Source: Pseudomonas mangrovi | Lineage (GTDB): Bacteria; Pseudomonadota; Gammaproteobacteria; Pseudomonadales; Pseudomonadaceae | NCBI RefSeq assembly: GCF_003052585.1 | Contig: NZ_QASN01000021.1 | Coordinates: 186,001-250,000, forward strand | Reading direction: 5' to 3' | DNA length: 64,000 bases | In this document: one piece after another, positions 9,070 to 17,863 of the stretch | Position numbering within the stretch: the stretch's first letter is position 1 | Layout: each line of letters begins with the position of its first letter | Notes under the pieces: model-generated | Told to the model about the DNA's origin: nothing | What the model saw: the letters and a program-made list of their open reading frames with translations, nothing else | The model's database searches: none | Position numbers and translations under genes: made by a program

Positions 9070-9831
9070 TCAGGCGCCCAGACGCTCCAGTCTGCGCTCC
9101 CTGCAGGCATCGCCGAAGGCGGCGAAGATGGCACGGTAAACCGGATTTTCCTGCACTTGCCACTCCGGATGCCACTGTACGCCGAGAGCAAAGCGGCGCG
9201 CGCCCTCGACCGAGAAGGCCTCGATCAGACCGTCCGGCGCCAGCGCCTCGATGCGCAGGGAGCCGGCCAACCGCTCGACGCCCTGGCCATGCAGCGAGTT
9301 GACCTGGATATGCGCGGGCAGGCCGATGGCCGACAGCAGCCCGCCGGGCTGAACGTGCAACGGGTGGCGCGGGCCATACTGGATGAACAGCTCCTCGTCG
9401 GCATTCTCGCGATGGTCCATCAATCCTTGGACCTCATGCACCTTCTGGTGCAGGCTGCCGCCGAAAGCCACGTTCATTTCCTGAAAGCCACGACAGATGC
9501 CGAACACCGGAACCCCTGCCGCCACCGCGGCGCGGATCAGCGGCAATGTGGTACGGTCTCGCTCAGGATCATGCTGGCTCGGATCACCGCTGGCAGCTCC
9601 ACTGTAGTGCAAGGGCTCGACGTTCGACGGTGAGCCGGTGAACAGCAGGCCATCGAGGCTGCCGAGCAGTTCTGGAATATCGAGAAGATCGCCCAGCGCC
9701 GGAATGATCAGCGGCATGCCACCGGCAGCTACCGACAGGGCGCGGAGATATTTGTCTCCAGCGATGTGAAATGGGTGCAGGCCGAGCTGCCTGGTACAGG
9801 CGCTCACACCGATCAGCGGCAAACGAGACAT
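9070..9831 (-). CDS. spuA: Gamma-glutamyl-GABA hydrolase SpuA (PuuD type)
   Basis: Class I glutamine-amidotransferase-like hydrolase that frees GABA (or a related amino acid) from its gamma-glutamyl conjugate. The nucleophile cysteine is in VFGICRGFQEMN and the catalytic histidine in LGVQWHPEWQV. The 253-aa length is standard. It is the first gene of the minus-strand spu operon, and its promoter must lie in the 248-bp gap to spuI. Confidence 0.9.
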   Translation of the reverse strand: MSRLPLIGVSACTRQLGLHPFHIAGDKYLRALSVAAGGMPLIIPALGDLLDIPELLGSLDGLLFTGSPSNVEPLHYSGAASGDPSQHDPERDRTTLPLIRAAVAAGVPVFGICRGFQEMNVAFGGSLHQKVHEVQGLMDHRENADEELFIQYGPRHPLHVQPGGLLSAIGLPAHIQVNSLHGQGVERLAGSLRIEALAPDGLIEAFSVEGARRFALGVQWHPEWQVQENPVYRAIFAAFGDACRERRLERLGA

Positions 9832-10079
9832 GCAACACCCGCGGTACAGGGCTCAAGGGAGGTGGATTCGAGCTTAATCTTGTTCATTTTTTTCTACAAC
9901 CCGCTGCGAAAGACGCGTTGCAGAGCGACTTTCAGAGGGCCTGCAACTGCACCAGAAATGGCTCGCTGCGCCACTTTTTGGCGCAAAATGGCCCGTAGTT
10001 GACAGCCTATGGCGTTTCGGATTGACTCGGATCATGAACAGGCGCCGATTGATATTTCAAACATTGAAGGTGTTGCATC
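9832..10079. promoter_or_regulatory. Divergent spuA/spuI promoter region
   Basis: This 248-bp gap must hold the promoters of both divergent transcripts. A 7-bp dyad TGCGCCA-N5-TGGCGCA lies at 9967-9985 and a perfect TTGACA at 9999-10004, but no good -10 sits at the right distance, so the promoters may be activator-dependent. In P. aeruginosa these promoters respond to polyamines; the exact operators here are unassigned. Confidence 0.5.
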
Positions 10080-11456
10080 ATGTCGGGACTCCCGCGTGCC
10101 GTTCAGCTCAATGAAGCGAACGCGTTCCTCAAGGAACATCCTGAAGTGCTGTATGTGGACCTGCTGATCGCCGACATGAACGGCGTGGTGCGAGGCAAGC
10201 GAATCGAACGCACCAGCCTGCACAAGGTTTACGAGAAAGGCATCAACCTCCCCGCCTCCCTCTTTGCCCTCGACATCAATGGTTCGACCGTCGAGAGCAC
10301 CGGCCTAGGCCTGGACATCGGCGACGCCGACCGTATCTGCTTTCCGATCCCCAACACGCTTTCCAACGAGCCCTGGCAGAAGCGCCCCACCGCGCAGCTG
10401 CTGATGACCATGCACGAGCTCGACGGCTCGCCCTTCTTCGCCGACCCGCGGGAAGTGTTGCGCCAGGTGGTGAGCAAGTTCGACGCAATGGGCCTGACCA
10501 TTTGCGCTGCCTTCGAGCTGGAGTTCTATCTGATCGATCAGGAGAACGTGAACGGCCGTCCTCAGCCGCCACGCTCGCCGATCTCCGGCAAGCGCCCGCA
10601 CTCGACCCAGGTCTACCTGATCGATGACCTCGACGAGTACGTCGACTGCCTGCAGGACGTCCTCGAAGGCGCCAAGGAGCAGGGCATTCCTGCCGATGCC
10701 ATCGTCAAGGAAAGCGCACCGGCACAGTTCGAAGTCAACCTGCACCACGTCGCCGATGCGATGAAGGCCTGCGACTATGCGGTGCTGCTCAAACGCCTGA
10801 TCAAGAACATCGCCTACGACCATGAGATGGACAGCACCTTCATGGCCAAGCCCTACCCCGGCCAGGCTGGCAACGGACTGCACGTGCATATCTCGATTCT
10901 CGACAAGGACGGCAAGAACATCTTCGCCAGCGAGAATCCACAGGAAAATGACGCACTGCGCCATGCCATCGGCGGTGTGCTGGAAAGCATGCCGGCATCG
11001 ATGGCGTTCCTCTGCCCGAACGTGAATTCCTACCGCCGCTTCGGCGCCCAGTTCTACGTGCCCAATTCGCCTTGCTGGGGTCTGGACAACCGCACCGTCG
11101 CATTGCGCGTGCCCACCGACACCCCGGATGCGGTGCGCCTTGAACACCGCGTGGCCGGCGCCGACGCCAATCCCTATCTGGTGATGTCCGCGGTGCTGGC
11201 GGGCATCCACCACGGCCTTACCAACAAGATCGAGCCGGGCGCGCCAATCGAGGGCAACTCCTACGAGCAGAACGAGCAGAGCCTGCCGAACAACCTGCGT
11301 GACGCCCTGCGCACCCTGGACGACAGCGAAATCATGGCGCAGTACATCAGCCCCGATTACATCGACATCTTCGTCGCCTGCAAGGAAAGCGAACTGGAAG
11401 AGTTCGAGCACTCGATCTCCGACCTCGAGTACAACTGGTATCTGCATACGGTCTAG
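10080..11456 (+). CDS. spuI: Gamma-glutamylputrescine synthetase SpuI (glutamine synthetase family)
   Basis: 458-aa ligase of the GlnA/PuuA family that starts putrescine degradation by forming gamma-glutamylputrescine. Seen: LYVDLLIADMNGVVRGKRIE near the N-terminus, the catalytic-core pieces AFELEFYL, NGLHVHISILDKDGKN and NRTVALRVPTDT. It is divergent from spuA and precedes aguBA, the order I remember for PA0296. Spacing to aguB is 207 bp, so aguBA may have their own promoter. Confidence 0.9.
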   Translation: MSGLPRAVQLNEANAFLKEHPEVLYVDLLIADMNGVVRGKRIERTSLHKVYEKGINLPASLFALDINGSTVESTGLGLDIGDADRICFPIPNTLSNEPWQKRPTAQLLMTMHELDGSPFFADPREVLRQVVSKFDAMGLTICAAFELEFYLIDQENVNGRPQPPRSPISGKRPHSTQVYLIDDLDEYVDCLQDVLEGAKEQGIPADAIVKESAPAQFEVNLHHVADAMKACDYAVLLKRLIKNIAYDHEMDSTFMAKPYPGQAGNGLHVHISILDKDGKNIFASENPQENDALRHAIGGVLESMPASMAFLCPNVNSYRRFGAQFYVPNSPCWGLDNRTVALRVPTDTPDAVRLEHRVAGADANPYLVMSAVLAGIHHGLTNKIEPGAPIEGNSYEQNEQSLPNNLRDALRTLDDSEIMAQYISPDYIDIFVACKESELEEFEHSISDLEYNWYLHTV

Positions 11457-11590
11457 GCAAGCTGCAAGCGAGCCGCAGAGAGCGGTTTCCACATCAAGTC
11501 GGTTCGCAGGGCAAGGCCCCTGCTACGACCTGACCGGCACCGACAACCCGGCAAACACACCGCACCGCTACTCCAACCTGAAGCTGCGGC

Positions 11591-11622
11591 TTGACGCTTG
11601 CCGCCACCTTGTCGCCTAGAAT
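11591..11622 (+). promoter_or_regulatory. Possible aguBA promoter
   Basis: TTGACG (11591-11596) and TAGAAT (11617-11622) lie upstream of aguB. The 20-base spacing is longer than ideal, so this is only a weak candidate. Confidence 0.3.
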
Positions 11623-11663
11623 CAACGCACTTTCCGAATGCCCGACAACCCAGCGAGGGTCCC

Positions 11664-12545
11664 ATGTCCCGTATCGTCACCGTCGCCGCCACCCAGATGG
11701 CCTGTTCCTGGGACAGCCAGGCGAACATCGCCAACGCCGAACGACTGGTACGCCAGGCCGCGAGCCAGGGTGCGCAGATCATCCTGATCCAGGAGCTGTT
11801 CGAAACCCCCTACTTCTGCCAGAAGCCCAACCCGGCCTATCTGCAGCTGGCCACCTCGGTGGCCGACAATCCGGCGATCCGGCATTTCCAGAGAATCGCC
11901 GCCGAACTGCAGGTCGTGCTGCCGATCAGCTTCTTCGAGCAGGCCGGTCGTGCGCGCTTCAACTCGATCGCCATCATCGATGCCGACGGCAGCCTGCTCG
12001 GCGTCTATCGCAAGAGCCATATCCCCGATGGCCCCGGCTATCACGAGAAGTACTACTTCAATCCCGGCGATACCGGCTTCAAGGTCTGGCAGACCCGCTA
12101 CGCCAGGATTGGCGTGGCGATCTGCTGGGACCAGTGGTTCCCGGAAACCGCCCGCAGCATGGCGCTGATGGGCGCAGAGCTGCTGTTCTACCCGACCGCC
12201 ATCGGCAGCGAACCGCACGACCCGAACATCACCTCGCGCGACCACTGGCAGCGCGTGCAGCAAGGCCACGCCGGCGCCAACCTGATGCCGCTGATCGCCA
12301 GCAATCGCATCGGCCGCGAAGAGCAGGACGGTTACGACATCACCTTCTACGGCTCCTCGTTCATCGCCGACCAGTTCGGCGCCAAGGTCGAGGAGCTGGA
12401 TGAAACCAGCGAGGGCGTTCTGGTACACGCCTTCGACCTCGACCAGCTGGAACACATCCGTAGCGCCTGGGGCGTGTTCCGTGATCGCCGCCCGAATCTG
12501 TACGGGCCGATCCGTACGCTCGACGGATCACAGCCGTCCGAGTAA
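11664..12545 (+). CDS. aguB: N-carbamoylputrescine amidase AguB
   Basis: Nitrilase-superfamily enzyme that hydrolyses N-carbamoylputrescine to putrescine, CO2 and ammonia. The Glu-Lys-Cys triad is at E44 (LIQELFETPYFCQ), K117 (YRKSHIPDGPGYHEKYY) and C154 (GVAICWDQWFPE). I chose ATG 11664 (MSRIVTVAATQM) with GAGGG upstream; 293 aa is usual. Together with aguA it completes agmatine to putrescine conversion, feeding the spu pathway next door. Confidence 0.95.
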   Translation: MSRIVTVAATQMACSWDSQANIANAERLVRQAASQGAQIILIQELFETPYFCQKPNPAYLQLATSVADNPAIRHFQRIAAELQVVLPISFFEQAGRARFNSIAIIDADGSLLGVYRKSHIPDGPGYHEKYYFNPGDTGFKVWQTRYARIGVAICWDQWFPETARSMALMGAELLFYPTAIGSEPHDPNITSRDHWQRVQQGHAGANLMPLIASNRIGREEQDGYDITFYGSSFIADQFGAKVEELDETSEGVLVHAFDLDQLEHIRSAWGVFRDRRPNLYGPIRTLDGSQPSE

Positions 12546-12647
12546 GCGCGCGCTGGGTGGACACCGCGAAGCGTTTCCCACCCAGCCAAAGCAACCCCCG
12601 CGGGAGAGGCGCCACGCCGCTTCTCCGCTCCATGACTGGATATCCTG

Positions 12648-13745
12648 ATGATCACCCTCACCACTACGCCCCGTGCCGATGGCTTCTTCATGCCCGCCGA
12701 GTGGGCAGCACATAGCCAGACCTGGATGGTCTGGCCGCAGCGTGCGGACAACTGGCGCGACAGCGCGGCGCAGGCGCAGGCCGCCTTCAGCGCAGTAGCT
12801 CGCGCCATCGCCCGCTTCGAGCCGGTCACCATCTGCGCCAGTGCCGAGCAATACCTCATCGCACGCGCAGCGCTGGATGACCCGCGCATCCGCGTGGTGG
12901 AAATCAGCACGGATGATGCCTGGGTGCGCGACACCGGGCCGACCTTCGTCATCGACGGCAAGGGCGGCCTGCGCGGTGTGGACTGGACCTTCAACGCCTG
13001 GGGCGGACTGGACGGCGGGCTCTATGCCAACTGGCAGCAGGACGATCAGGTGGCGCAGAAGATCCTGGAGATCGAGCGCTGCGAACGCTACCGCACCGAA
13101 GGCTTCGTGCTCGAGGGCGGCTCGATCCATGTCGACGGTGAAGGCACGCTGATCACTACCGAGGAGTGCCTGCTCAACCGCAACCGCAATCCCCATCTGT
13201 CTCGCGAAGAGATCGAGATCCTGCTGCGCGAGCATCTGGCAGTGGACAAGATCATCTGGCTACCGCAAGGGCTGTATAACGACGAGACCGACGGCCACAT
13301 CGACAACTTCTGCTGCTTCGTCCGCCCAGGGGAAGTGCTGCTGGCCTGGACCGACGACTCGAGCGATCCGAACTTCCCGCGCTGCCAGGCGGCCCTGGCG
13401 GCACTGGAGGGGCAGCGCGACGCCCGCGGTCGCGCGCTCACCGTACATCGCATGCCGATCCCCGGCCCACTGCACGCCAGCGCTGAGGAATGCGCAGGCG
13501 TCATGAACGTCGCGGGCAGCCAGCCGCGCGACCCGTCCATTCGCCTGGCCGGCAGCTACGTCAACTTCCTGATCGTCAATGGCGGCATCATCGCGCCCAG
13601 CTTCGATGATCCGAAGGACACCGAGGCGCGCGCCATTCTCCAGCAGCTGTTCCCGGAGCGGCAGGTGGTGATGGTGCCTGGACGGGAAATCCTCCTGGGC
13701 GGCGGCAATATCCACTGTATTACCCAGCAGCAGCCGGCCGCGTAA
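12648..13745 (+). CDS. aguA: Agmatine deiminase AguA
   Basis: Guanidino-group-modifying enzyme that converts agmatine to N-carbamoylputrescine and ammonia. The 365-aa protein has the conserved blocks VLEGGSIHVDGEGTLITTEE, ETDGHIDNFCCFV and the C-terminal nucleophile C357 in LLGGGNIHCITQQQP. It is 102 bp downstream of aguB on the same strand and makes the substrate of AguB. A short hairpin with a T-rich tail follows 66 bp after the stop. Confidence 0.95.
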   Translation: MITLTTTPRADGFFMPAEWAAHSQTWMVWPQRADNWRDSAAQAQAAFSAVARAIARFEPVTICASAEQYLIARAALDDPRIRVVEISTDDAWVRDTGPTFVIDGKGGLRGVDWTFNAWGGLDGGLYANWQQDDQVAQKILEIERCERYRTEGFVLEGGSIHVDGEGTLITTEECLLNRNRNPHLSREEIEILLREHLAVDKIIWLPQGLYNDETDGHIDNFCCFVRPGEVLLAWTDDSSDPNFPRCQAALAALEGQRDARGRALTVHRMPIPGPLHASAEECAGVMNVAGSQPRDPSIRLAGSYVNFLIVNGGIIAPSFDDPKDTEARAILQQLFPERQVVMVPGREILLGGGNIHCITQQQPAA

Positions 13746-14133
13746 GTTGGTCTTTGTCGAGCCGATAGAGACTGTACGCCCGGCGCCGGACTGATCGCCG
13801 ACGAGGGTATCACCCTCCTGGGTGCCTTTTCCCTGTCGGGAAAAAGCAACCAAAAGCGCGTACCCCCGACATCCGGCCCGGCGGCGCCGGGGACCCTTCG
13901 CTCCATCGTCGTTCCGGGGCCGGCCTGGCGCAGGAGCGAGAGAATCCAGGCCGCCCCGCGGCCAGGCCCGAATGGGGGGCGCGCTTTCTCTTTGGTTACT
14001 TTCTCTTTGCGCGCGCAGAGAGAAAGTAACTCGCCCAGGAGGGCGTAACCGCCAATCTCCCGGCCAATCGGTTATGAGCCTGGGCACGACGATCAGGCTC
14101 GGCACCGCGAGTTTCCTGGCCGCGATAGCGCCT
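13746..14133. repeat. Intergenic region with several inverted repeats
   Basis: This 388-bp gap separates aguA from the convergent peroxidase gene. It holds CACCC-TCCT-GGGTG followed by CCTTTT (13811-13830), a possible aguA terminator; TTTTCCC-TGTC-GGGAAAA (13827-13844); and a perfect 12-bp dyad GTTACTTTCTCT (13995-14006) / AGAGAAAGTAAC (14019-14030). Sequences of the form TTTGGTTACTTTCTCTTT followed by AAAGTAACTCGCC are, in my memory, a dispersed intergenic repeat of Pseudomonas. The frames open across this area look like composition artefacts. Confidence 0.6.
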
Positions 14134-15126
14134 CTAATCGAACGGCTTCGGCCTCGGCGTAGCCTTCGTCGACGGCGGCAAAATCGGCAACGCGAAAGAG
14201 GGCTGCTCCCCGGTTAGGGTCTTCAAGAACGCCGTGATCTGCTCCACCTGCACCTTGTCCAGCTCACGCCCCAGCTGCAGCCGCGCCATCACATCGACGG
14301 CCTCCTCCAGTTCCCAATAGGCACCGTCGTGAAAGTACGGATAGGTCAGTTCGACGTTACGCAAGGTCGGCACCTTGAACTTCATGCGGTCGGCATCGTT
14401 GCCGGTCAGGCCTGCCACCCCTTCCGTCGGGTTCAGGGTCGCATAGGGCATGACCAGGCCCATCTTCTGGAAGGAGTTGCCCCCCACGGCCTGGCCGTCA
14501 TGGCAGGCCGTGCAGCCAACCTCCTTGAACAGCCGGTAGCCGGCCAGCTCGGTGTCGTTGAGCGCCTTGGCATCGCCCTTGAGCCAGAGATCGAAGCGCG
14601 AGCCGGGCGTGACCAGGGTCTCTTCGAAGGCGGCGATGGCGTCAGTCACCTCGTCGAGCGTGATCTGCGGTTTGCCATAGACCCTGTCGAACGCCTGCTG
14701 GTACTGCGGGATCGAGCGCAGCACGTCGAGGGCGAGATCGTGGGTGAAGGCCATCTCGCCGGGGTTGGCAATCGGACCGGCCGCCTGTTCCTTCAGATCC
14801 GCGGCGCGGCCATCCCAGAACTGCGCCAGATTCATGCTGGAGTTGAGCACGGTGGGCGAGTTGATCGGACCCTGCTGCCAGTTGTGCCCGATCGAACTGG
14901 TCAGATTGTCGCTGCCGCCCATCGACAGGTTGTGGCACGAGTTGCAGGAGATGAATCCGGAGCGCGACAGGCGCGGATCGAAGAACAGCTGCTTGCCCAG
15001 CTCGACCTTGGCCGGATCGGCGACCTCGACCGGCTCGATCGGTTGAATCGGCTCGTTGCCGGGCGTCAGCGCCAGGGCGTTGAGACTGAAGCAGGCTCCC
15101 GCCAGCATGAACGTCAGATATCGCAT
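14134..15126 (-). CDS. Di-haem cytochrome c peroxidase
   Basis: Periplasmic enzyme of the CcpA/MauG family that reduces hydrogen peroxide with electrons from c-type cytochromes. The 330-aa protein has a signal peptide and two haem-c sites, C61-H65 (CNSCH) and C205-H209 (CTACH). ATG 15126 is chosen because GGGGAGAG lies directly upstream; the upstream ATG 15147 would put that ribosome site inside the gene. The C-terminus is proline- and lysine-rich. It converges on aguA across the repeat region. Other MauG-like roles are possible but less likely given the standard length. Confidence 0.88.
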   Translation of the reverse strand: MRYLTFMLAGACFSLNALALTPGNEPIQPIEPVEVADPAKVELGKQLFFDPRLSRSGFISCNSCHNLSMGGSDNLTSSIGHNWQQGPINSPTVLNSSMNLAQFWDGRAADLKEQAAGPIANPGEMAFTHDLALDVLRSIPQYQQAFDRVYGKPQITLDEVTDAIAAFEETLVTPGSRFDLWLKGDAKALNDTELAGYRLFKEVGCTACHDGQAVGGNSFQKMGLVMPYATLNPTEGVAGLTGNDADRMKFKVPTLRNVELTYPYFHDGAYWELEEAVDVMARLQLGRELDKVQVEQITAFLKTLTGEQPSFALPILPPSTKATPRPKPFD

Positions 15127-15238
15127 GATTGCTCTCCCCAGGATCACTATTGTGATCAGCCTGGAGGATCGGCCTTCAACAGATGCTGACCCGGATCAAG
15201 GGTAGGTGCCGCTGCCTTGATATCGGACAAGGCGTGCC

Positions 15239-16261
15239 TCAGACCACCACGATGCGATCCTTGCCTTCACGCTTGGCCTGGTACATGGCCGCGTCGGCCC
15301 GCGCGAACAGCAGATCAAGGTCATTGTCGGCGGCGCGCAGCGTGGTCAGCCCCTGACTGACGGTGACGCTGAAGTCTCCGGCCTCGGAGAAGAACGACAG
15401 GCGCTGGATCTCGCGCGCCAGCCGCCCGGCAATCTGCTCGGCCAGCGAGGATTCGCAGCCGGGAAAGACCGCCGCGAATTCCTCGCCACCGATGCGACCG
15501 AACAGATCGCCCGAGCGCAAGGCGGTCGTCGCCGCGCGCGCCACCCGCGCCAGCACCTGATCGCCCATCTGATGCCCGTGGGTGTCGTTGATCTTCTTGA
15601 AGTCATCGATATCCAGCAACAGGAACGCCAGGGGCCCGCCACACTCGCGGGAGTGGTCGAACTCCGCGCGAGCCTGCTCGAAGAAATAGCGGCGGTTGCT
15701 GCACTGGGTGAGGCCATCCAGCGTGGCCAGGCGATGCAGCTCGCCTTCCAGACGCTTCTTCTCGGTGATGTCCTCGGCGATGCCGACGATCAGCGGCAGC
15801 CCGCCGCTGCCAACCTGGCGACTGAGAAAGCACTTGTCGCTGAGCCAGCGCAGCTGGCCGTCACCACGCAGGATGCGGTACTCGCGCGCCTCTACGGCGC
15901 CCGTCTGCAACACCTTGGCAAAGCTTTCGGCGGCGAACTCGACATCGTCCGGATAGATGCTGTTGAGCCATTCGTTGTGATCGGCGAGCAGCAATGCAGG
16001 CGAGCGCCCGAAGACGCTCTCGTAGGCAGGGCTGACATAGACCACCCGCCGCTCCTGCCAGTCGAATGCCCAGAGCACCGAGTTCACGCTTGCCAGCAGG
16101 GTACTGAACAACTGCTCACGCTCACCCAGCCGCTGCACCTCTGCGCGGCTGTGCATCAGAGCCAGGGTCAGCTCATCCACGTCCGGAAACTGCTGTTCGT
16201 CCACACTGATCAATCCGAGGAAAATGCCTGAAAGCCTCGTCTGCAGAGCGCAGGGGCCCAC
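15239..16261 (-). CDS. PAS-domain diguanylate cyclase
   Basis: Likely makes cyclic di-GMP from GTP in response to a signal sensed by its PAS domain. From about residue 40 to 165 a PAS/PAC region ends IVGIAEDITEKKRLEGEL; the GGDEF domain follows, with DIDDFKKINDTHGHQMGD and the active motif GGEEF. No membrane segment is visible, so it is cytosolic. The start is uncertain: GTG 16261 gives 340 aa and GTG 16204 gives 321 aa, and neither has a strong ribosome site. It is one of two c-di-GMP proteins flanking the desaturase gene. Confidence 0.85.
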   Translation of the reverse strand: MGPCALQTRLSGIFLGLISVDEQQFPDVDELTLALMHSRAEVQRLGEREQLFSTLLASVNSVLWAFDWQERRVVYVSPAYESVFGRSPALLLADHNEWLNSIYPDDVEFAAESFAKVLQTGAVEAREYRILRGDGQLRWLSDKCFLSRQVGSGGLPLIVGIAEDITEKKRLEGELHRLATLDGLTQCSNRRYFFEQARAEFDHSRECGGPLAFLLLDIDDFKKINDTHGHQMGDQVLARVARAATTALRSGDLFGRIGGEEFAAVFPGCESSLAEQIAGRLAREIQRLSFFSEAGDFSVTVSQGLTTLRAADNDLDLLFARADAAMYQAKREGKDRIVVV

Positions 16262-16369
16262 CGAGCAGAGAGCTCGATGTGCCCGTTAGAGCGGCGTCAC
16301 CCTGTCGAGTTGCGTCGGCGCCGGAAAAATTCTCGCCCGCTGCATTGCACACCGGACGATCGAGGGGCT

Positions 16370-17563
16370 TCAGGCCATGCTGGTCTGAGGCCGCAGCGAA
16401 TAGGTCTTGAGCTGTTCGGCAAAGTCCCGCAACGCCTGAATGCCGCTGCTCTCGGCTTCATGAATCCATTCACGCACCGCCGCGAGCATCTCGTGGCCGT
16501 TGCTGCTGGTACGCGCCCAGATCTGCTGCAGGGCCAGGCGCTTTTCGTAGATCACCTTCAGTGCCTGACTCTGCGCGAGCATGGCGGCAATGCGCTGCTG
16601 ATGGCTTTCGTCGAGCAGGCTCGGCTCGCGCGACAACAGGCGCTTGGCACGACGAAACAGATGGCGCACCGACGCATCGGCACGCGCCAGCTCCAGACGA
16701 ACCAGCGGCGCGATCACCTGGCGACGGTACTGCGCCATGATCTGGAAGCGGTTGTTGAGGATCGCCATCGCGGTGTCCATGTCCAGGCTGCGCTTGCCTG
16801 CCACCCGATGGGCGATGGGCGCGACACGCTGCACCTTGGCCAGACGCAGGAAGCTGAACAGCTGGATCCAGGCCCAGCCCAGGTCGAACTCCCACTTCTT
16901 CACCGACAGCTTGGCCGAGTTCGGATAGGTGTGGTGGTTGTTATGCAGCTCCTCGCCGCCGATCAGGATGCCCCAGGGCACCAGGTTGGTCGCCGCATCC
17001 TTGCACTCGAAGTTGCGATAACCGATCGCATGGCCCAGACCATTGATCACCCCGGCAGCCCAGAAGGGTATCCAGATCATCTGGATTGCCCACATCGTCA
17101 GGCCAAGCACACCGAACAGACCGATGTTCAAGGCCAGCAGCAGGCCCACACCGAGATTCGGATAGCGGCTGTAGAGGTTGCGCTCCAGCCAGTCGTCCGG
17201 GCAGTTCTTGCCATAGATGCGCAGCGTCTCGGCATTCTGCGCCTCGGCCTTGTACAGCTCGGCGCCCTTGCGCATGACGGTGCCAAGTCCCTTCACAACG
17301 GGACTGTGGGGATCATCCTCGGTTTCGCACTTGGCGTGGTGCTTGCGGTGGATGGCCGTCCACTCGCGGGTATTCATCGCCGTGGTCAGCCACAGCCAGA
17401 AACGGAAGAAGTGTTGCAGCGCCGGATGCAGCTCCAGCGAGCGGTGCGCGGAAAAGCGGTGCAGGTAGACGGTGACGCCAACGATGGTGACGTGAGTCAT
17501 CAGCAGGGTGGCCAGCACCAGCTGCCAGATCGAAAGATCGAGAATGCCGTTTTGCAGTATCAA
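16370..17563 (-). CDS. desB: Membrane acyl desaturase, DesB-like
   Basis: Integral-membrane di-iron desaturase that probably introduces a delta-9 double bond into acyl-CoA. The three histidine boxes are HRFSAH, HRKHH and HNNHH; 2-3 membrane segments are clear (LVLATLLMTHVTIVGVTVYL and the region around LLALNIGLFGVLGLTMWAIQ). It closely resembles P. aeruginosa DesB as I remember it. I chose TTG 17563, preceded by GAGG, because family similarity starts there; GTG 17638 would add 25 unlike residues. There is no DesT-type TetR gene beside it. Length 397 aa. Confidence 0.85.
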   Translation of the reverse strand: MILQNGILDLSIWQLVLATLLMTHVTIVGVTVYLHRFSAHRSLELHPALQHFFRFWLWLTTAMNTREWTAIHRKHHAKCETEDDPHSPVVKGLGTVMRKGAELYKAEAQNAETLRIYGKNCPDDWLERNLYSRYPNLGVGLLLALNIGLFGVLGLTMWAIQMIWIPFWAAGVINGLGHAIGYRNFECKDAATNLVPWGILIGGEELHNNHHTYPNSAKLSVKKWEFDLGWAWIQLFSFLRLAKVQRVAPIAHRVAGKRSLDMDTAMAILNNRFQIMAQYRRQVIAPLVRLELARADASVRHLFRRAKRLLSREPSLLDESHQQRIAAMLAQSQALKVIYEKRLALQQIWARTSSNGHEMLAAVREWIHEAESSGIQALRDFAEQLKTYSLRPQTSMA

Positions 17564-17863
17564 GGGGTGTCGCCTCGCAGAATTCTGCCGCCGGAACCTG
17601 GCGGCGTTTTCATCATGTCCGTGGAGCAGGAGAACCACAACCAGCGAAAAGAGTGGAGCAGGGTCTTTTCAGTGGACTCGTACAATGTGCGCCAATTCAC
17701 GCTGCAGGGCCATATTCCCCGATGAGCTGCCGACCGGCGTTCGCGCGCCAGGCTGCCCGGATCAATCACGCAGGGCGCGTAAGAGCACCCGTCACCTTGC
17801 ATCGCAGGTAGCAGGCAATACAGCTGCCGGCCTTCACAATGGAGGCTTCTACAACGCCGGCGC
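17564..17863. other. Intergenic region upstream of the desaturase gene
   Basis: This 300-bp gap carries the desaturase promoter on the minus strand, but I find no confident -35/-10 pair or TetR-type palindrome. A 6-bp hairpin (GCCGCC/GGCGGC, 17587-17605) would lie in the desaturase leader. Nothing here looks coding. Confidence 0.4.

Noticed and set aside
13822..14217. 131-codon open frame across the intergenic repeat region
   Set aside because: It spans inverted repeats and the 3' end of the peroxidase gene on the other strand; no protein motif.
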